Assembly: GCF_000968375.1 (NCBI RefSeq)
Contig: NZ_CP009933.1
Location: forward strand, 4,092,001-4,156,000
Direction: 5' to 3'
DNA from: Clostridium scatologenes
GTDB lineage: Bacteria > Bacillota > Clostridia > Clostridiales > Clostridiaceae
Length of the DNA stretch: 64,000 nt
A model generated the notes under the pieces. That model was given only the letters and a program-made list of their open reading frames with translations, ran no database searches and was not told the origin of the DNA. A program made the position numbers and the translations under genes. This document shows, in pieces, positions 1 to 8,438 of the stretch (positions within the stretch are counted from its first letter, which is position 1; each line of letters begins with the position of its first letter).

Positions 1-17
1 TTTTCAAAAAATAAATA

Positions 18-51
18 AAGAAGAATCTTAAGATTATTTTAGATTCTTCTT
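18..51 (-). terminator. Rho-independent terminator after the Bce-like two-component pair
   Basis: An 11-bp perfect stem (AAGAAGAATCT with its complement, 12-nt loop) lies about 50 bases past the kinase stop codon. On the minus strand it is followed by a T-rich stretch. It probably ends the response regulator-kinase transcript, so no further genes of that operon are expected to the left. Confidence 0.75.
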
Positions 52-103
52 CATTATGATTTCAATCTATATTTTAATATTAATGCATAAAACTTGACTA
101 TTG

Positions 104-1090
104 TTATGGAAAACATGCAAATATTATTGTAACTTTTGTTCCTTCATTAATATTAGACTTTATCTCCACCTCATGTCCCAAATTTTTGCATACTTCTTTT
201 ACTATATATAATCCCATACCTGTAGACTCCCCAAACCTACGTCCATTTTCTCCAGTAAAAAATGGATCAAATACTTTTTTAATATCCTTACTCGGAATTC
301 CTATTCCACTATCAATGACACTTAATTTAATTTCTTTTTCATATTCATAGGATTTTATAATTAATTCTTTTCCTTTATCCTTTGAATACTTAATACCATT
401 AATAATCAACTGGTCTAATATAAACTTCAGCCACTTTTTATCACTATAAACTCTAATATCTTTATCAACTTCAAGTCTAGGAATTATTTTATTCTTTATA
501 AAAATTCTTTTTTCTTCATTCACTATGTCAAGAACTAAACTTTTCAAATCAACCTTCTCCACCAAAAAATCCTTTTTAAAAGAATCTATTCTTGCATAAT
601 ACATTGCCATATTTAAACCTTTATTTAATTTATTAACCTCTTCTCCAATACTTAAAGCTACTTCTTCTCCTTCATATTCTTTAAGCTGAAGTTGTATTAC
701 AGACAAAGGTGTTTTCATTTGATGAACCCATTGATTGATAAAAGTTAAATGTTCATTATGAATCTTGTTTGATTTTCTTATTTCAGCATCATATAAATTA
801 TGCTGTTGTTTTAATATGTTAGAAATACTTTCACCTAATTCTGAGCTACCTAGTTCTACAAAAGTACCATTTAAGGATGTAATTCCATTCTTCAATAGTT
901 TATATAATCGCCTATTTTGATAATATTTAAAGACTAAAAAACAGACCAAAATAAATGTATTGAATATGAATATATAAATAATCTCACCAACTTTTATAAA
1001 TCCCATAACATTGCAATACATTGTTGTAAGAATTAAACTTATTAAATATATAAAAATATAACCTTTATTATGTTTAAAAAATAAATTCAT
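104..1090 (-). CDS. Intramembrane-sensing histidine kinase, BceS-like
   Basis: Sensor kinase of 328 residues. Two hydrophobic segments (about 11-29 and 36-56) are joined by only a few extracellular residues, the layout of BceS-type intramembrane-sensing kinases that read the state of an ABC transporter. The phosphoacceptor is His123 in WVHQMKTPLS, followed by an N-box (about 234), G1 box DSGIGIP, F box FDPFF and G2 box GMGLYIV, so it should be catalytically active. It lies 7 bases after the response-regulator gene and was presumably co-transcribed with it. Family members usually respond to cell-wall-active peptides. No BceAB transporter is next to it here, so the partner is unknown. The function is inferred from architecture. 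Confidence 0.85.
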   Translation of the reverse strand: MNLFFKHNKGYIFIYLISLILTTMYCNVMGFIKVGEIIYIFIFNTFILVCFLVFKYYQNRRLYKLLKNGITSLNGTFVELGSSELGESISNILKQQHNLYDAEIRKSNKIHNEHLTFINQWVHQMKTPLSVIQLQLKEYEGEEVALSIGEEVNKLNKGLNMAMYYARIDSFKKDFLVEKVDLKSLVLDIVNEEKRIFIKNKIIPRLEVDKDIRVYSDKKWLKFILDQLIINGIKYSKDKGKELIIKSYEYEKEIKLSVIDSGIGIPSKDIKKVFDPFFTGENGRRFGESTGMGLYIVKEVCKNLGHEVEIKSNINEGTKVTIIFACFP

Positions 1091-1097
1091 ATCATAT

Positions 1098-1790
1098 CTA
1101 CCAGGTTTTGTTTAATCTATAACCTGCTCCTCTTATAGTCTCTATCCCTCCATCTATGCCTAAATTCTGAAGTCTTTTTCTTATCCTGCTGATGTTTACA
1201 CTTAAAGTATTTTCCTCTACAAATTCAATGTCATCCCATATTTTTTCTAAAAGAAAATCTCTAGTAACTACCTTAGGATATTTTTTCATAAGATATTCTA
1301 TCAATATTCCTTCTTTTTTAGTTATAATTAACTTTTGTTCCTTAAATTCTAATTCCAATCTTTCTGGGTAATATCTAAGGCCATCAACTTCAACTATTCT
1401 TTCTTCTATTTTAGGTGCATAATCTCCAAAAGCTCTTCTTAAATGGCTCTTTATTTTTGCAATAACCACATCATAATAAAATGGTTTAGTTATATAATCA
1501 TCAGCTCCACTTTCTAAAGCCATAACCTGATCCATTCCGCTGTCCCTTGCAGATATAAATATTATAGGTACCTTTGACTGTTGTCTTATCTTTCTGCACC
1601 AATAAAATCCATCAAATTTAGGTAAATTAACATCTAATAACACTAAATCTGGATTATACTCATTAAAGCCATCCATTACCTTTTCAAAATCTTCCACTAT
1701 TACCACTTGAAAACCATATTTATCTGTGCATTGTTTTAATACAGTACTTATTGAAACATCATCTTCTACAATATATATTTTATATTTCAT
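1098..1790 (-). CDS. OmpR/BceR-family response regulator
   Basis: Response regulator of 230 residues with an N-terminal receiver domain (acid pair ED-D at 9-11, phosphoacceptor Asp53 in LLDVNLPKFDG, conserved Lys in YITKPF near 103) and a C-terminal winged-helix DNA-binding domain (about 130-230, ending TIRGAGYRL). It is the first gene of a two-gene unit with the BceS-like kinase at 104-1090. The expected targets are detoxification ABC transporter promoters, by analogy with BceR. Nothing adjacent reveals them. Confidence 0.88.
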   Translation of the reverse strand: MKYKIYIVEDDVSISTVLKQCTDKYGFQVVIVEDFEKVMDGFNEYNPDLVLLDVNLPKFDGFYWCRKIRQQSKVPIIFISARDSGMDQVMALESGADDYITKPFYYDVVIAKIKSHLRRAFGDYAPKIEERIVEVDGLRYYPERLELEFKEQKLIITKKEGILIEYLMKKYPKVVTRDFLLEKIWDDIEFVEENTLSVNISRIRKRLQNLGIDGGIETIRGAGYRLNKTW

Positions 1791-1890
1791 ATTGATTCTT
1801 CTCCAATTCTACATCCTAATATACAATTTAAGTTTAAATGATAAAGAGATAACTTTCAATAATTTGGATAAAAACAATTTAAATAGTACA

Positions 1891-2592
1891 TTACATATAT
1901 TTGTTCGCCCACTGTCTAAAATATTGTAATTGCCCTTCGGTATGAAAATAATGTTCTCCATGCTCCATTACCTGAAGATCACAGTGAAAAACCTTAGCAA
2001 AATAAGACACCACATCAAACTCACATATATCATCCTCTGAACCATATAAAATTGATGTTTCTTTATTCCAATTAACAATAGGATGCTCTTTTACATAACA
2101 ATAGTAATCCCAGTAAAGTTTTTGTCCAATAGGTGTAGAGATTTCTTTTTCTTCTTTCAATCTATTTTCATTTACATTAAACCATGTCATCATATTATTT
2201 ATGATACGTTCCATGTTTACCACAGGTGATAAGAACAAACTCTGTTTTAATGAATCCTCCTTATATGAAAGTAAGCTAAAATATGCTCCCATACTGCAGG
2301 CAAATAAACTTATGCTATTTGATATGGATTTTGCATAACTCATAATAATATTAAGATCATGAACACAATTTTGAACTTTACAAGCATAGTTTTCACTTTT
2401 ACGATCACCATGTTCAGGTAAATCGAAGCTTAGCACTTGGTAACCTTTAGCCGCTGCTTCTTCTACAAATGCAACAATAACATCATCTGATTTATTTGAC
2501 ATATTTCCATGTACTGCTATAAATAGCTTCTCTGATTTATTCCCCCACAAAATTGCAGGTATATTTTCTATTTTTAAACTTTGTTTTATCAT
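1891..2592 (-). CDS. Alpha/beta hydrolase
   Basis: A 233-residue serine hydrolase of the alpha/beta fold. Visible elements are the oxyanion strand FIAVHGNMSNKSDD, the nucleophile elbow ACSMGAY (Ser), a late Asp in YGSEDDICEFD and the terminal His in MEHGEHYFHTEG, forming a complete Ser-Asp-His triad. There is no signal peptide, so it is cytoplasmic. The substrate is unknown; related small hydrolases act as esterases or acyl-peptide hydrolases. It is followed 24 bases upstream on the same strand by the acetyltransferase at 2617-3252, suggesting a two-gene transcript. Confidence 0.75.
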   Translation of the reverse strand: MIKQSLKIENIPAILWGNKSEKLFIAVHGNMSNKSDDVIVAFVEEAAAKGYQVLSFDLPEHGDRKSENYACKVQNCVHDLNIIMSYAKSISNSISLFACSMGAYFSLLSYKEDSLKQSLFLSPVVNMERIINNMMTWFNVNENRLKEEKEISTPIGQKLYWDYYCYVKEHPIVNWNKETSILYGSEDDICEFDVVSYFAKVFHCDLQVMEHGEHYFHTEGQLQYFRQWANKYM

Positions 2593-2616
2593 TATAATTC
2601 TTCCTCCATATATAAT

Positions 2617-3252
2617 CTACCTTTTTAATGCTTCTATATCTCCATTTTGAATAGCAGTTAATTTTTCAGATATCTTTTGAGTACTCCAATTCCACCACTG
2701 AACTTTAAGTAAGTCTTCTATAACTGAATCTTCAAACCGCCTTTTTATAATCCTTGCTGGAATACCACCAACTATAGTATATGGAGGCACATCCTTTGTT
2801 ACTAAAGCTCTCGTTCCAATAATAGCGCCATCACCAATATGCACTCCAGACATAATAACAGCTTCAAAGCCAATCCAAACGTCATTTCCAATTACAATAT
2901 CGCCTTTGTTATCCCAAGCTTCACAAACCTTCATGGTATTATCCCACTCTTCATAAAAAATAGGAAACGGGTATGTGGACAGCGATTTTTGTGTATGATT
3001 GGCACTGTTAAAAATGAACTTTGCTCCACAAGCAATGGAACAAAATTTTCCTATAATAAGTTTGTCTTTGTTAATAGGATAATGATACAAAACATTTTTC
3101 TTTTCAAAATCTTTTGGATCATTATAAAAATCATTATACATTGTAAAATCATCAATAAATATATTCGAATTAGTTATTACATTTTTTAAGTAAACAGTAG
3201 TAAAATCATTAGTTCTAGGATAAATTTTATTAGGATTAAGTTCTTGTTTCAT
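2617..3252 (-). CDS. Vat/CatB-type xenobiotic O-acetyltransferase
   Basis: A 211-residue hexapeptide-repeat acyltransferase. It has the family hallmarks: the early segment NVLYHYP, the loop carrying the catalytic His (SANHTQKSLSTYPFPIF), and left-handed beta-helix repeats such as IVIGNDVWIGFEAVIMSGV followed by IVGGIPARIIKRRF. These match streptogramin A (Vat) and CatB-type chloramphenicol acetyltransferases, which use acetyl-CoA in the cytoplasm. The length is normal for the family. Chromosomal clostridial members often have unproven substrates, so drug resistance is possible but not shown. It probably shares a transcript with the downstream hydrolase. Confidence 0.85.
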   Translation of the reverse strand: MKQELNPNKIYPRTNDFTTVYLKNVITNSNIFIDDFTMYNDFYNDPKDFEKKNVLYHYPINKDKLIIGKFCSIACGAKFIFNSANHTQKSLSTYPFPIFYEEWDNTMKVCEAWDNKGDIVIGNDVWIGFEAVIMSGVHIGDGAIIGTRALVTKDVPPYTIVGGIPARIIKRRFEDSVIEDLLKVQWWNWSTQKISEKLTAIQNGDIEALKR

Positions 3253-3381
3253 ACTTTTCGACTCCTTTGCCTAATCATTCTCAACTAAAGCTTATAATAA
3301 AATTATAACTTCATTTCTTTTACTTTATCTAGTTCATAAATAATTCTGTAATAAACTTACCTGATTTTTTATCAACAAATT

Positions 3382-3433
3382 AAAAAGGATATTTTTATAT
3401 CATATAAGCACATAATATAAAAATATCCTTTTT
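3382..3433 (-). terminator. Terminator after the L,D-transpeptidase gene
   Basis: A perfect 19-bp inverted repeat (arms 3382-3400 and 3415-3433, rich in A and T with a central GGATA/TATCC) starts about 90 bases past the transpeptidase stop and upstream of the acetyltransferase gene. The outer A5/T5 tracts make it bidirectional in form. Confidence 0.75.
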
Positions 3434-3526
3434 AGTTATATTAATTGTTTTTCTTATCTAATTATTCTTCTAATACTATCTTTTTCCCAAGCTTTTTAAT
3501 GTTGAACTTTTCATTTACTGAAATTA

Positions 3527-4966
3527 CTAATAATAACAAACAATTGGAGTTCCTTCTTCAATGTTTTCATATATTGTCTGTGCTAGATAATGTGGTGAGT
3601 TTACACAACCATGTGAACCATCTGACATATATATACTACCACCAAATACTGGTCTCCAAGTCGCATCATGAATTCCAATACCACCATTAAACGGCATCCA
3701 ATAATCAACAGGAGAAGCATATCCCTGTCCTTTTAAAGTAGCATGTCTTTCTTTGTATTTTAAACTGTAAATACCTTCTGGAGTTGCATGTCCATCACTT
3801 ACCTTACCTGTAACAACATCACCTTGTACTACTAAAGAACCATTTTTATAAAACCATAAATGTTGTCTTCCCATATCTACCTCTACATAGGTATTTCCAA
3901 TATCATTACTACTGTGGGATGCTGCTGTTTGAATGTATGTTGGTTCCTTTTTTACAGACTTTCCTTCTTTAATTGCAGCAATTAAGTTTTGTGTTTCTTT
4001 TGAAGCATTAGTACACCATCCATAATCACCACCACCAACTTTTATTGTTGATCCTGAGGATGTAGTGAAGCTTCTTGTTTTGCCAATTGTATCATAAGTA
4101 CCAGAAAGTTCATTCATATATTCTTTTACTTTTTTCTCATCAACTTCAACTTTAAAGTCATCATTAACCTTAAGCCAATTATTTATTTTAGAACTATCTA
4201 TAGTTTCCTGCTTATCACCAAAAGTATAAGTAATTTTGGAGGATACATATTTATTAAGCATGTCTTTATTTTCAGTAGTTTCTTTAGATTTTACAGTGTA
4301 TTTTGGTTTTACATAACAATTAAGTGCATCTAAATCTACAGTAGTTTCACCATTAGCTATTGCCTTTACCACATTATTATATAAAGAAGTTTTATTAATC
4401 TTATTTCCATTTACTTCACTTTCAATTTCATAACCCTTATCTGTATATTTAAAGCTAGGATTTTTAGGCTCAACTACATTTTTACTATCAAGACAAGAAA
4501 GATTGTTCACCTTTTGTTCTAATAAATCTTTGTCATAGGAAACTTCAGCTTTCATATTTGAAACATTTGTGTTAAAAATCGCTAAAGGCCATTTATAAGC
4601 ACCTTGTTCATTTTTAAGCTTCTTAAATTCATCATTTGAATTATATTTTAATTTAATATCTTCAGCTTTAATTTGTTCGCTTTTACCGTCACGTTCCTTT
4701 AAATTCAACTTATATGATTTTATTTCAGTTGCCATTTGTTTGTCTACTTCTTCAACAGTTTTTCCAGAAACATTGACGCAGTTAATCTTAGATCCAAGAT
4801 AAAAATGCTTACTAAAATATATTGATATACCTAAATATATAGCAAGTAAAATACAAAAAGAACTTGCAGCACCTATTATAACTTTATTATACTTCTTATT
4901 ATTTTTTTTACTGCTTCGTCTTCTACTTTGTTTATTCTTTTCTGCATCCTTTTCCAAAATACCCAT
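3527..4966 (-). CDS. L,D-transpeptidase (YkuD) with N-terminal peptidoglycan-binding region
   Basis: Membrane-anchored enzyme of 479 residues. A lysine/arginine-rich cytoplasmic start is followed by one membrane segment (about 30-52), then a long extracellular region resembling the PG_binding_4 domain, and a C-terminal YkuD domain. The catalytic motif is SHGCVNSP with Cys near 454, preceded by the conserved His in GIGIHDAT. L,D-transpeptidases form 3-3 cross-links in peptidoglycan. It stands alone with its own terminator. The start is set by the ribosome site AAAAAGGGGATGGGT just upstream. Confidence 0.9.
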   Translation of the reverse strand: MGILEKDAEKNKQSRRRSSKKNNKKYNKVIIGAASSFCILLAIYLGISIYFSKHFYLGSKINCVNVSGKTVEEVDKQMATEIKSYKLNLKERDGKSEQIKAEDIKLKYNSNDEFKKLKNEQGAYKWPLAIFNTNVSNMKAEVSYDKDLLEQKVNNLSCLDSKNVVEPKNPSFKYTDKGYEIESEVNGNKINKTSLYNNVVKAIANGETTVDLDALNCYVKPKYTVKSKETTENKDMLNKYVSSKITYTFGDKQETIDSSKINNWLKVNDDFKVEVDEKKVKEYMNELSGTYDTIGKTRSFTTSSGSTIKVGGGDYGWCTNASKETQNLIAAIKEGKSVKKEPTYIQTAASHSSNDIGNTYVEVDMGRQHLWFYKNGSLVVQGDVVTGKVSDGHATPEGIYSLKYKERHATLKGQGYASPVDYWMPFNGGIGIHDATWRPVFGGSIYMSDGSHGCVNSPHYLAQTIYENIEEGTPIVCYY

Positions 4967-5707
4967 CCCCTTTTTAATTACAACAAAATTTAGAATTAAT
5001 GCTTTATAATTTTAAATATTAATGAATTTTGTATATATACAAGCTATATTGTATTTTATGTAATAAAACTCATACTTAAAACAATTTTCGTTTTATAAAA
5101 TATAGAATAAAGGAACTAAAAGAACGGATATTAGATTACTTATATAGTTAATTTAGTACTTTATATTCTAACTACTTACATTAAATAGAAAGTATATTTA
5201 TAAATATTATTTACAGTATACAATAAAAAAGATACCACCTTTTTACGAAAAATACAACAGCCTATAAGTATCTATTTTAAAGACTTTTTTCAAGTACAAA
5301 ATAAATAATATTAATGCAACCAAAGCTATATCAGCACAACACCACTTACACTTTCATAATGTCTTTATCACTTTTTATTAACTATTCAAGTATTTGCCTT
5401 GAAATACATTAAGTTCTTTTTAATAAATTGTTTTTAAAGACTATAAAAAGCAAGTAGTTTTTAATTTTTAAACTACTTGCTAAATTTAAATTAAATAAAT
5501 TTTTTACAATATATTCTAACTAAAATTTTTATTATCAATTTTCTAATACCTAATATCTAATATATTAACTATTACTATAAAACAATATTACATAGATAAT
5601 AATTAGAAACTTATTGCATATATATTATATCTATATTGTTTTTAGTTTCAAAACTATGAATTTTGCAAAAATTTTATTTATTGAGAAAAAACAAGAATAC
5701 CATTATA
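4967..5707. other. Gene-poor AT-rich intergenic stretch
   Basis: About 740 bases without a convincing gene. The only clear structure is a perfect 12-bp hairpin at 5449-5460/5470-5481 (AGCAAGTAGTTT and complement, 9-nt loop). It could terminate the small peptide transcript arriving from the right. No ribosome site is followed by a plausible reading frame. Confidence 0.6.
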
Positions 5708-5824
5708 TTAAATTTCTATAAACGGAGTTCCTTGTCCATTATGAAATCTGAAACCTACTTTAAAAAATTTGTAAATCAAACCCACTTTTTTGACAGACAA
5801 ACCGCTAATAAATTTGTTAATCAT
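5708..5824 (-). CDS. Probable small peptide (38 residues), candidate signalling peptide or bacteriocin
   Basis: A short frame of 38 codons starts with ATG at 5824 behind a strong ribosome site (AAAAGGGGTGA, 6-nt spacing). The product begins MINKFISGLSVKKVGLIYKF and ends NGQGTPFIEI; it is basic in the middle (KK, K, FK, R) and has no cysteine. There is no double-glycine leader or AgrD-type thiolactone Cys. It lies just after a LytTR regulator/GHKL kinase pair and has a LytTR-style direct repeat upstream (5934-5963), so it may be the inducing peptide or an output of that system. I do not recognise the family. The antisense frame (5663-5848) is less convincing because it lacks a good ribosome site. 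Confidence 0.42.
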   Translation of the reverse strand: MINKFISGLSVKKVGLIYKFFKVGFRFHNGQGTPFIEI

Positions 5825-5933
5825 AAAATTTCACCCCTTTTCTCATGATAAATTAATCTTATAAAGTCTTCTATATGCATCACATTTTTGTTGTTTCTAT
5901 AATATATCATAAGTTACAATATATATTCTGCTG

Positions 5934-5963
5934 ATGTAAAAAACAAAGCTTAAAATGTAAAAA
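5934..5963 (-). promoter_or_regulatory. Candidate LytTR-regulator binding site (9-bp direct repeats)
   Basis: The 9-mer ATGTAAAAA (plus strand) occurs at 5934-5942 and again at 5955-5963, exactly 21 bases apart, the two-helical-turn spacing known for AgrA, ComE and PlnC sites. A TATTAT hexamer lies about 29 bases downstream on the minus strand, toward the small peptide gene. The adjacent gene encodes a LytTR regulator. This is an inference from spacing and position; in AT-rich DNA a 9-mer repeat can also arise by chance. Confidence 0.45.
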
Positions 5964-5975
5964 TTCCTAAAAAAA

Positions 5976-6003
5976 ACATACATGATACTTTTATCATGTA
6001 CGT
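5976..6003 (-). terminator. Terminator after the LytTR response regulator
   Basis: A 12-bp stem (ACGTACATGATA with TATCATGTATGT, one G-T pair, 4-nt loop) is followed by seven T on the minus strand. It begins 9 bases past the regulator stop codon. The small peptide gene downstream therefore needs its own promoter. Confidence 0.85.
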
Positions 6004-6012
6004 TTTGTCTTT

Positions 6013-6732
6013 TTATGTATATTTTAATAAGTAGTTAAAGTAAGTTTCTTTTACCTTTGTCAAATTAACACCACTTATGGGTATTCTTATATAATTATCT
6101 ATAAATATAAATTTATCTTCTATCTTCAAAATATAATCCATATTTACAATAAAGCTCTTATGGACTTTAATAAATTTTTCATCTTCAAGTGTTTTGATAA
6201 AATCCCCAAGTTTTGAATAAAAAGTAATAATCTCACTAGATTTTAGATGCAAATTTACAAGCCTAGCTGTGCTTTCTGCATATAATATGTCTTTATGAAA
6301 AATTTTGTAACTTCCTTTTTTATTGGCAATAACGATATATTTATTTTCCTTATTTAATTCCTCTATAGCTAGCTTAATAGCAGTACTAAATTTTTCTCCA
6401 TTTATAGGCTTTAAAATGTAATAAAGAGCTCTAACTTCATAACTATCTATTGCATGTTCATGTGAAGAAGTTATGAATATAATCTTACATTCTTTATCAA
6501 ACTCTCTAATTTCCTTTGCAATCTCTATGCCTTGTGAAGCTTTCATGTAAATATCTAAAAATATTATATCAAAATTATCTTTATTAAAATTCATATATTC
6601 AATTAGATCTTGCCCTTCGTTAAAGCATTTTATTTTAAAAGCTATATCTAACTCCTCTATATTTTTTGATATAAAGTTAGATATTTCTTTAAGTTCCTCT
6701 ATATCATCATCGCAAACTGCAATATTCATCAT
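6013..6732 (-). CDS. LytTR-family response regulator (AgrA/VirR-like)
   Basis: About 239 residues: an N-terminal receiver domain (acidic CDDD near the start, phosphoacceptor Asp in IIFLDIYMK) and a C-terminal LytTR DNA-binding domain (about 135-235, including FIKVHKSFIVNMDYI). LytTR regulators bind paired direct repeats and commonly control peptide quorum sensing, bacteriocins or virulence. ATG at 6732 is preferred over the GTG nine bases upstream, because the AAAAGGAG ribosome site is only two bases from that GTG. It follows the GHKL kinase by about 22 bases and ends in a strong terminator. Confidence 0.88.
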   Translation of the reverse strand: MMNIAVCDDDIEELKEISNFISKNIEELDIAFKIKCFNEGQDLIEYMNFNKDNFDIIFLDIYMKASQGIEIAKEIREFDKECKIIFITSSHEHAIDSYEVRALYYILKPINGEKFSTAIKLAIEELNKENKYIVIANKKGSYKIFHKDILYAESTARLVNLHLKSSEIITFYSKLGDFIKTLEDEKFIKVHKSFIVNMDYILKIEDKFIFIDNYIRIPISGVNLTKVKETYFNYLLKYT

Positions 6733-6754
6733 TCCTATCACTACTCCTTTTAAC

Positions 6755-8059
6755 TTAGCTAAAATTCATAATAATATTTACTTGAAATTCACTATCTGTA
6801 TATTTCACGTCAAAAAAGCCATTATATTTTTCCACTATTTTTCTCACATTTGATAATCCTATGCCATGTTCCTGCGATTTTTTACTTGTTTTGATTATTT
6901 TATCTTTTTCTACAACTTGTCCATTAAAGCTATTATTGATTCTAATTATTAGATTAAAACCCTTAATTTCAGATTTTATATTAATATACTTTTCACTTTT
7001 ATCAATTTCTTTATTACATGCTTCAATAGCATTTTCAACACAATTACCTATAACAATTGATAAATCAAGTACATCTATATTAATATCTTCTGGTATATTC
7101 ATCTTCGTCTTAAATTCAATATTACTATCCTTGGCAATATTAATATAATATTTTAATATTGAATCTACCGTGAAATTTTTACATAATATATCTATATTTT
7201 CACATATTTCTGTTTTACTAAACTTAGTAAAATATTCTGATGCTGCTATGTACTTTTTAGTATCTATCATTGACTTTATAGCCAAAATGTGATGTCGTAT
7301 GTCATGTTTAAATGCATAATAATTTTCAATAGATTTGTTCAAAGTTTTATAATTTTGTTTCTGTAATTCTATTTGAGCATCTATATTTTTTAATTTATAT
7401 TCCAATTCTACATTTTTATTTACAGAAGAAGCAGCAATAAAAATTATTGCATAAGATAAAGTAATTATAAGTACAAACATCAAACTATTAAAAGCATCAT
7501 AAGATTTAATAGGCTTATTAGCATTGAAACCATAATAATTAGCTAAAAATATAAATATTATAATACTATAAATGGATATTATATTAATAACTCTATTAGT
7601 TATATATCTTAGTAATTCTTTATATTTGTTTCTAAATTTTAAATATATTATAGGAATCATAAAAACTTCAATAAAGGTTCTTAATAAGGTTGATAAGTAT
7701 TTATACATACTAGGGTCTTTAATAGGAAATAAACCTATTATATAACTACTTACAAGTAATATAATAATGGAAAAAAGCCACATAGTAAACAGAGTAAATA
7801 TTTTTTTTGAAATAGATTCTTCAAAAATTAAAGAAAGATAAATATAAAAAGCAAGACACAATAAAATAAAGATTACATATTTATAAAAAATAGTTTGTTT
7901 TAAAAAAATATCACAAAGATATGTTCCACACAACACAATTAAATAATCAATTAATCCTATAATTATACAATATCTAATACTTTTTTTTCTAGTAAGCAGC
8001 AAATGAACATCTATAGTATTTATCAAGGTTATTAAAGTATTACTTAATATATATTTCAT
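6755..8059 (-). CDS. GHKL-domain sensor histidine kinase (AgrC-like)
   Basis: About 434 residues. The N-terminal half has roughly six membrane segments, as in AgrC-type peptide receptors; a coiled linker leads to the phosphoacceptor His in KHDIRHHILAIKSM and a C-terminal GHKL ATPase domain (N-box VIGNCVENAIEACN, G-box GIGLSNVRKIVEKYNG). The start is placed at ATG 8059, 9 bases after AAAGGA; an in-frame extension to 8125 has no ribosome site. With the LytTR regulator it forms a peptide-sensing two-component system. No AgrB-like protease lies nearby, so the signal may be a linear peptide, possibly the 38-residue product at 5708-5824. Confidence 0.85.
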   Translation of the reverse strand: MKYILSNTLITLINTIDVHLLLTRKKSIRYCIIIGLIDYLIVLCGTYLCDIFLKQTIFYKYVIFILLCLAFYIYLSLIFEESISKKIFTLFTMWLFSIIILLVSSYIIGLFPIKDPSMYKYLSTLLRTFIEVFMIPIIYLKFRNKYKELLRYITNRVINIISIYSIIIFIFLANYYGFNANKPIKSYDAFNSLMFVLIITLSYAIIFIAASSVNKNVELEYKLKNIDAQIELQKQNYKTLNKSIENYYAFKHDIRHHILAIKSMIDTKKYIAASEYFTKFSKTEICENIDILCKNFTVDSILKYYINIAKDSNIEFKTKMNIPEDINIDVLDLSIVIGNCVENAIEACNKEIDKSEKYINIKSEIKGFNLIIRINNSFNGQVVEKDKIIKTSKKSQEHGIGLSNVRKIVEKYNGFFDVKYTDSEFQVNIIMNFS

Positions 8060-8237
8060 ATTATCCATTCCTTTAATTATTGTTAAATTTACACTACTAG
8101 TGCGTTTACAAAAGCTTCTACCCATTTCATTATAATATCTTCATATTCAATAATTTTTCATTCTATATCTTCTCCATATATAGAATATATTTCAATTATA
8201 CTCTATTGCTTTAATCAAGCAAACTCTTCATCATTAA

Positions 8238-8348
8238 AATTTTATTACTTATTATATTTACTATTACCATAAATATAAAAATGTTGAACCTCTTCCAGAA
8301 TCCTCACGACCAAGACGCGATGGTCCTGGAGGAGAGGATGGTGAATAA
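8238..8348 (+). pseudogene. GC-rich 3' relic of an unidentified gene
   Basis: An open frame without a start codon ends at TAA 8346-8348 and reads ...EPLPESSRPRRDGPGGEDGE. From about 8284 the DNA is near 55% GC, against about 25-30% around it. A perfect terminator follows on the same strand at 8367-8402. This looks like the preserved C-terminal tail and terminator of a plus-strand gene whose body was deleted. The Pro/Arg/Gly/Glu tail does not identify the parent protein. Confidence 0.4.
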
Positions 8349-8366
8349 TTTACATCAAACTAAATA

Positions 8367-8402
8367 AACAAGTGATAATATGTATGAATATTATCACTTG
8401 TT
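8367..8402. terminator. Bidirectional terminator
   Basis: A perfect 14-bp stem (AACAAGTGATAATA and complement) has T6 on the plus side and T-rich sequence on the minus side. It ends the PTS-aldolase-ROK operon on the minus strand and also follows the relic at 8238-8348 on the plus strand. Confidence 0.85.
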
Positions 8403-8438
8403 TTTTCTAAAACAATAATATTTAAAATATTTAATAAT

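Noticed and set aside
5663..5848. Plus-strand frame of 61 codons antisense to the small peptide
   Set aside because: No good ribosome site before its first start; the minus-strand frame has a stronger site and a regulatory context.
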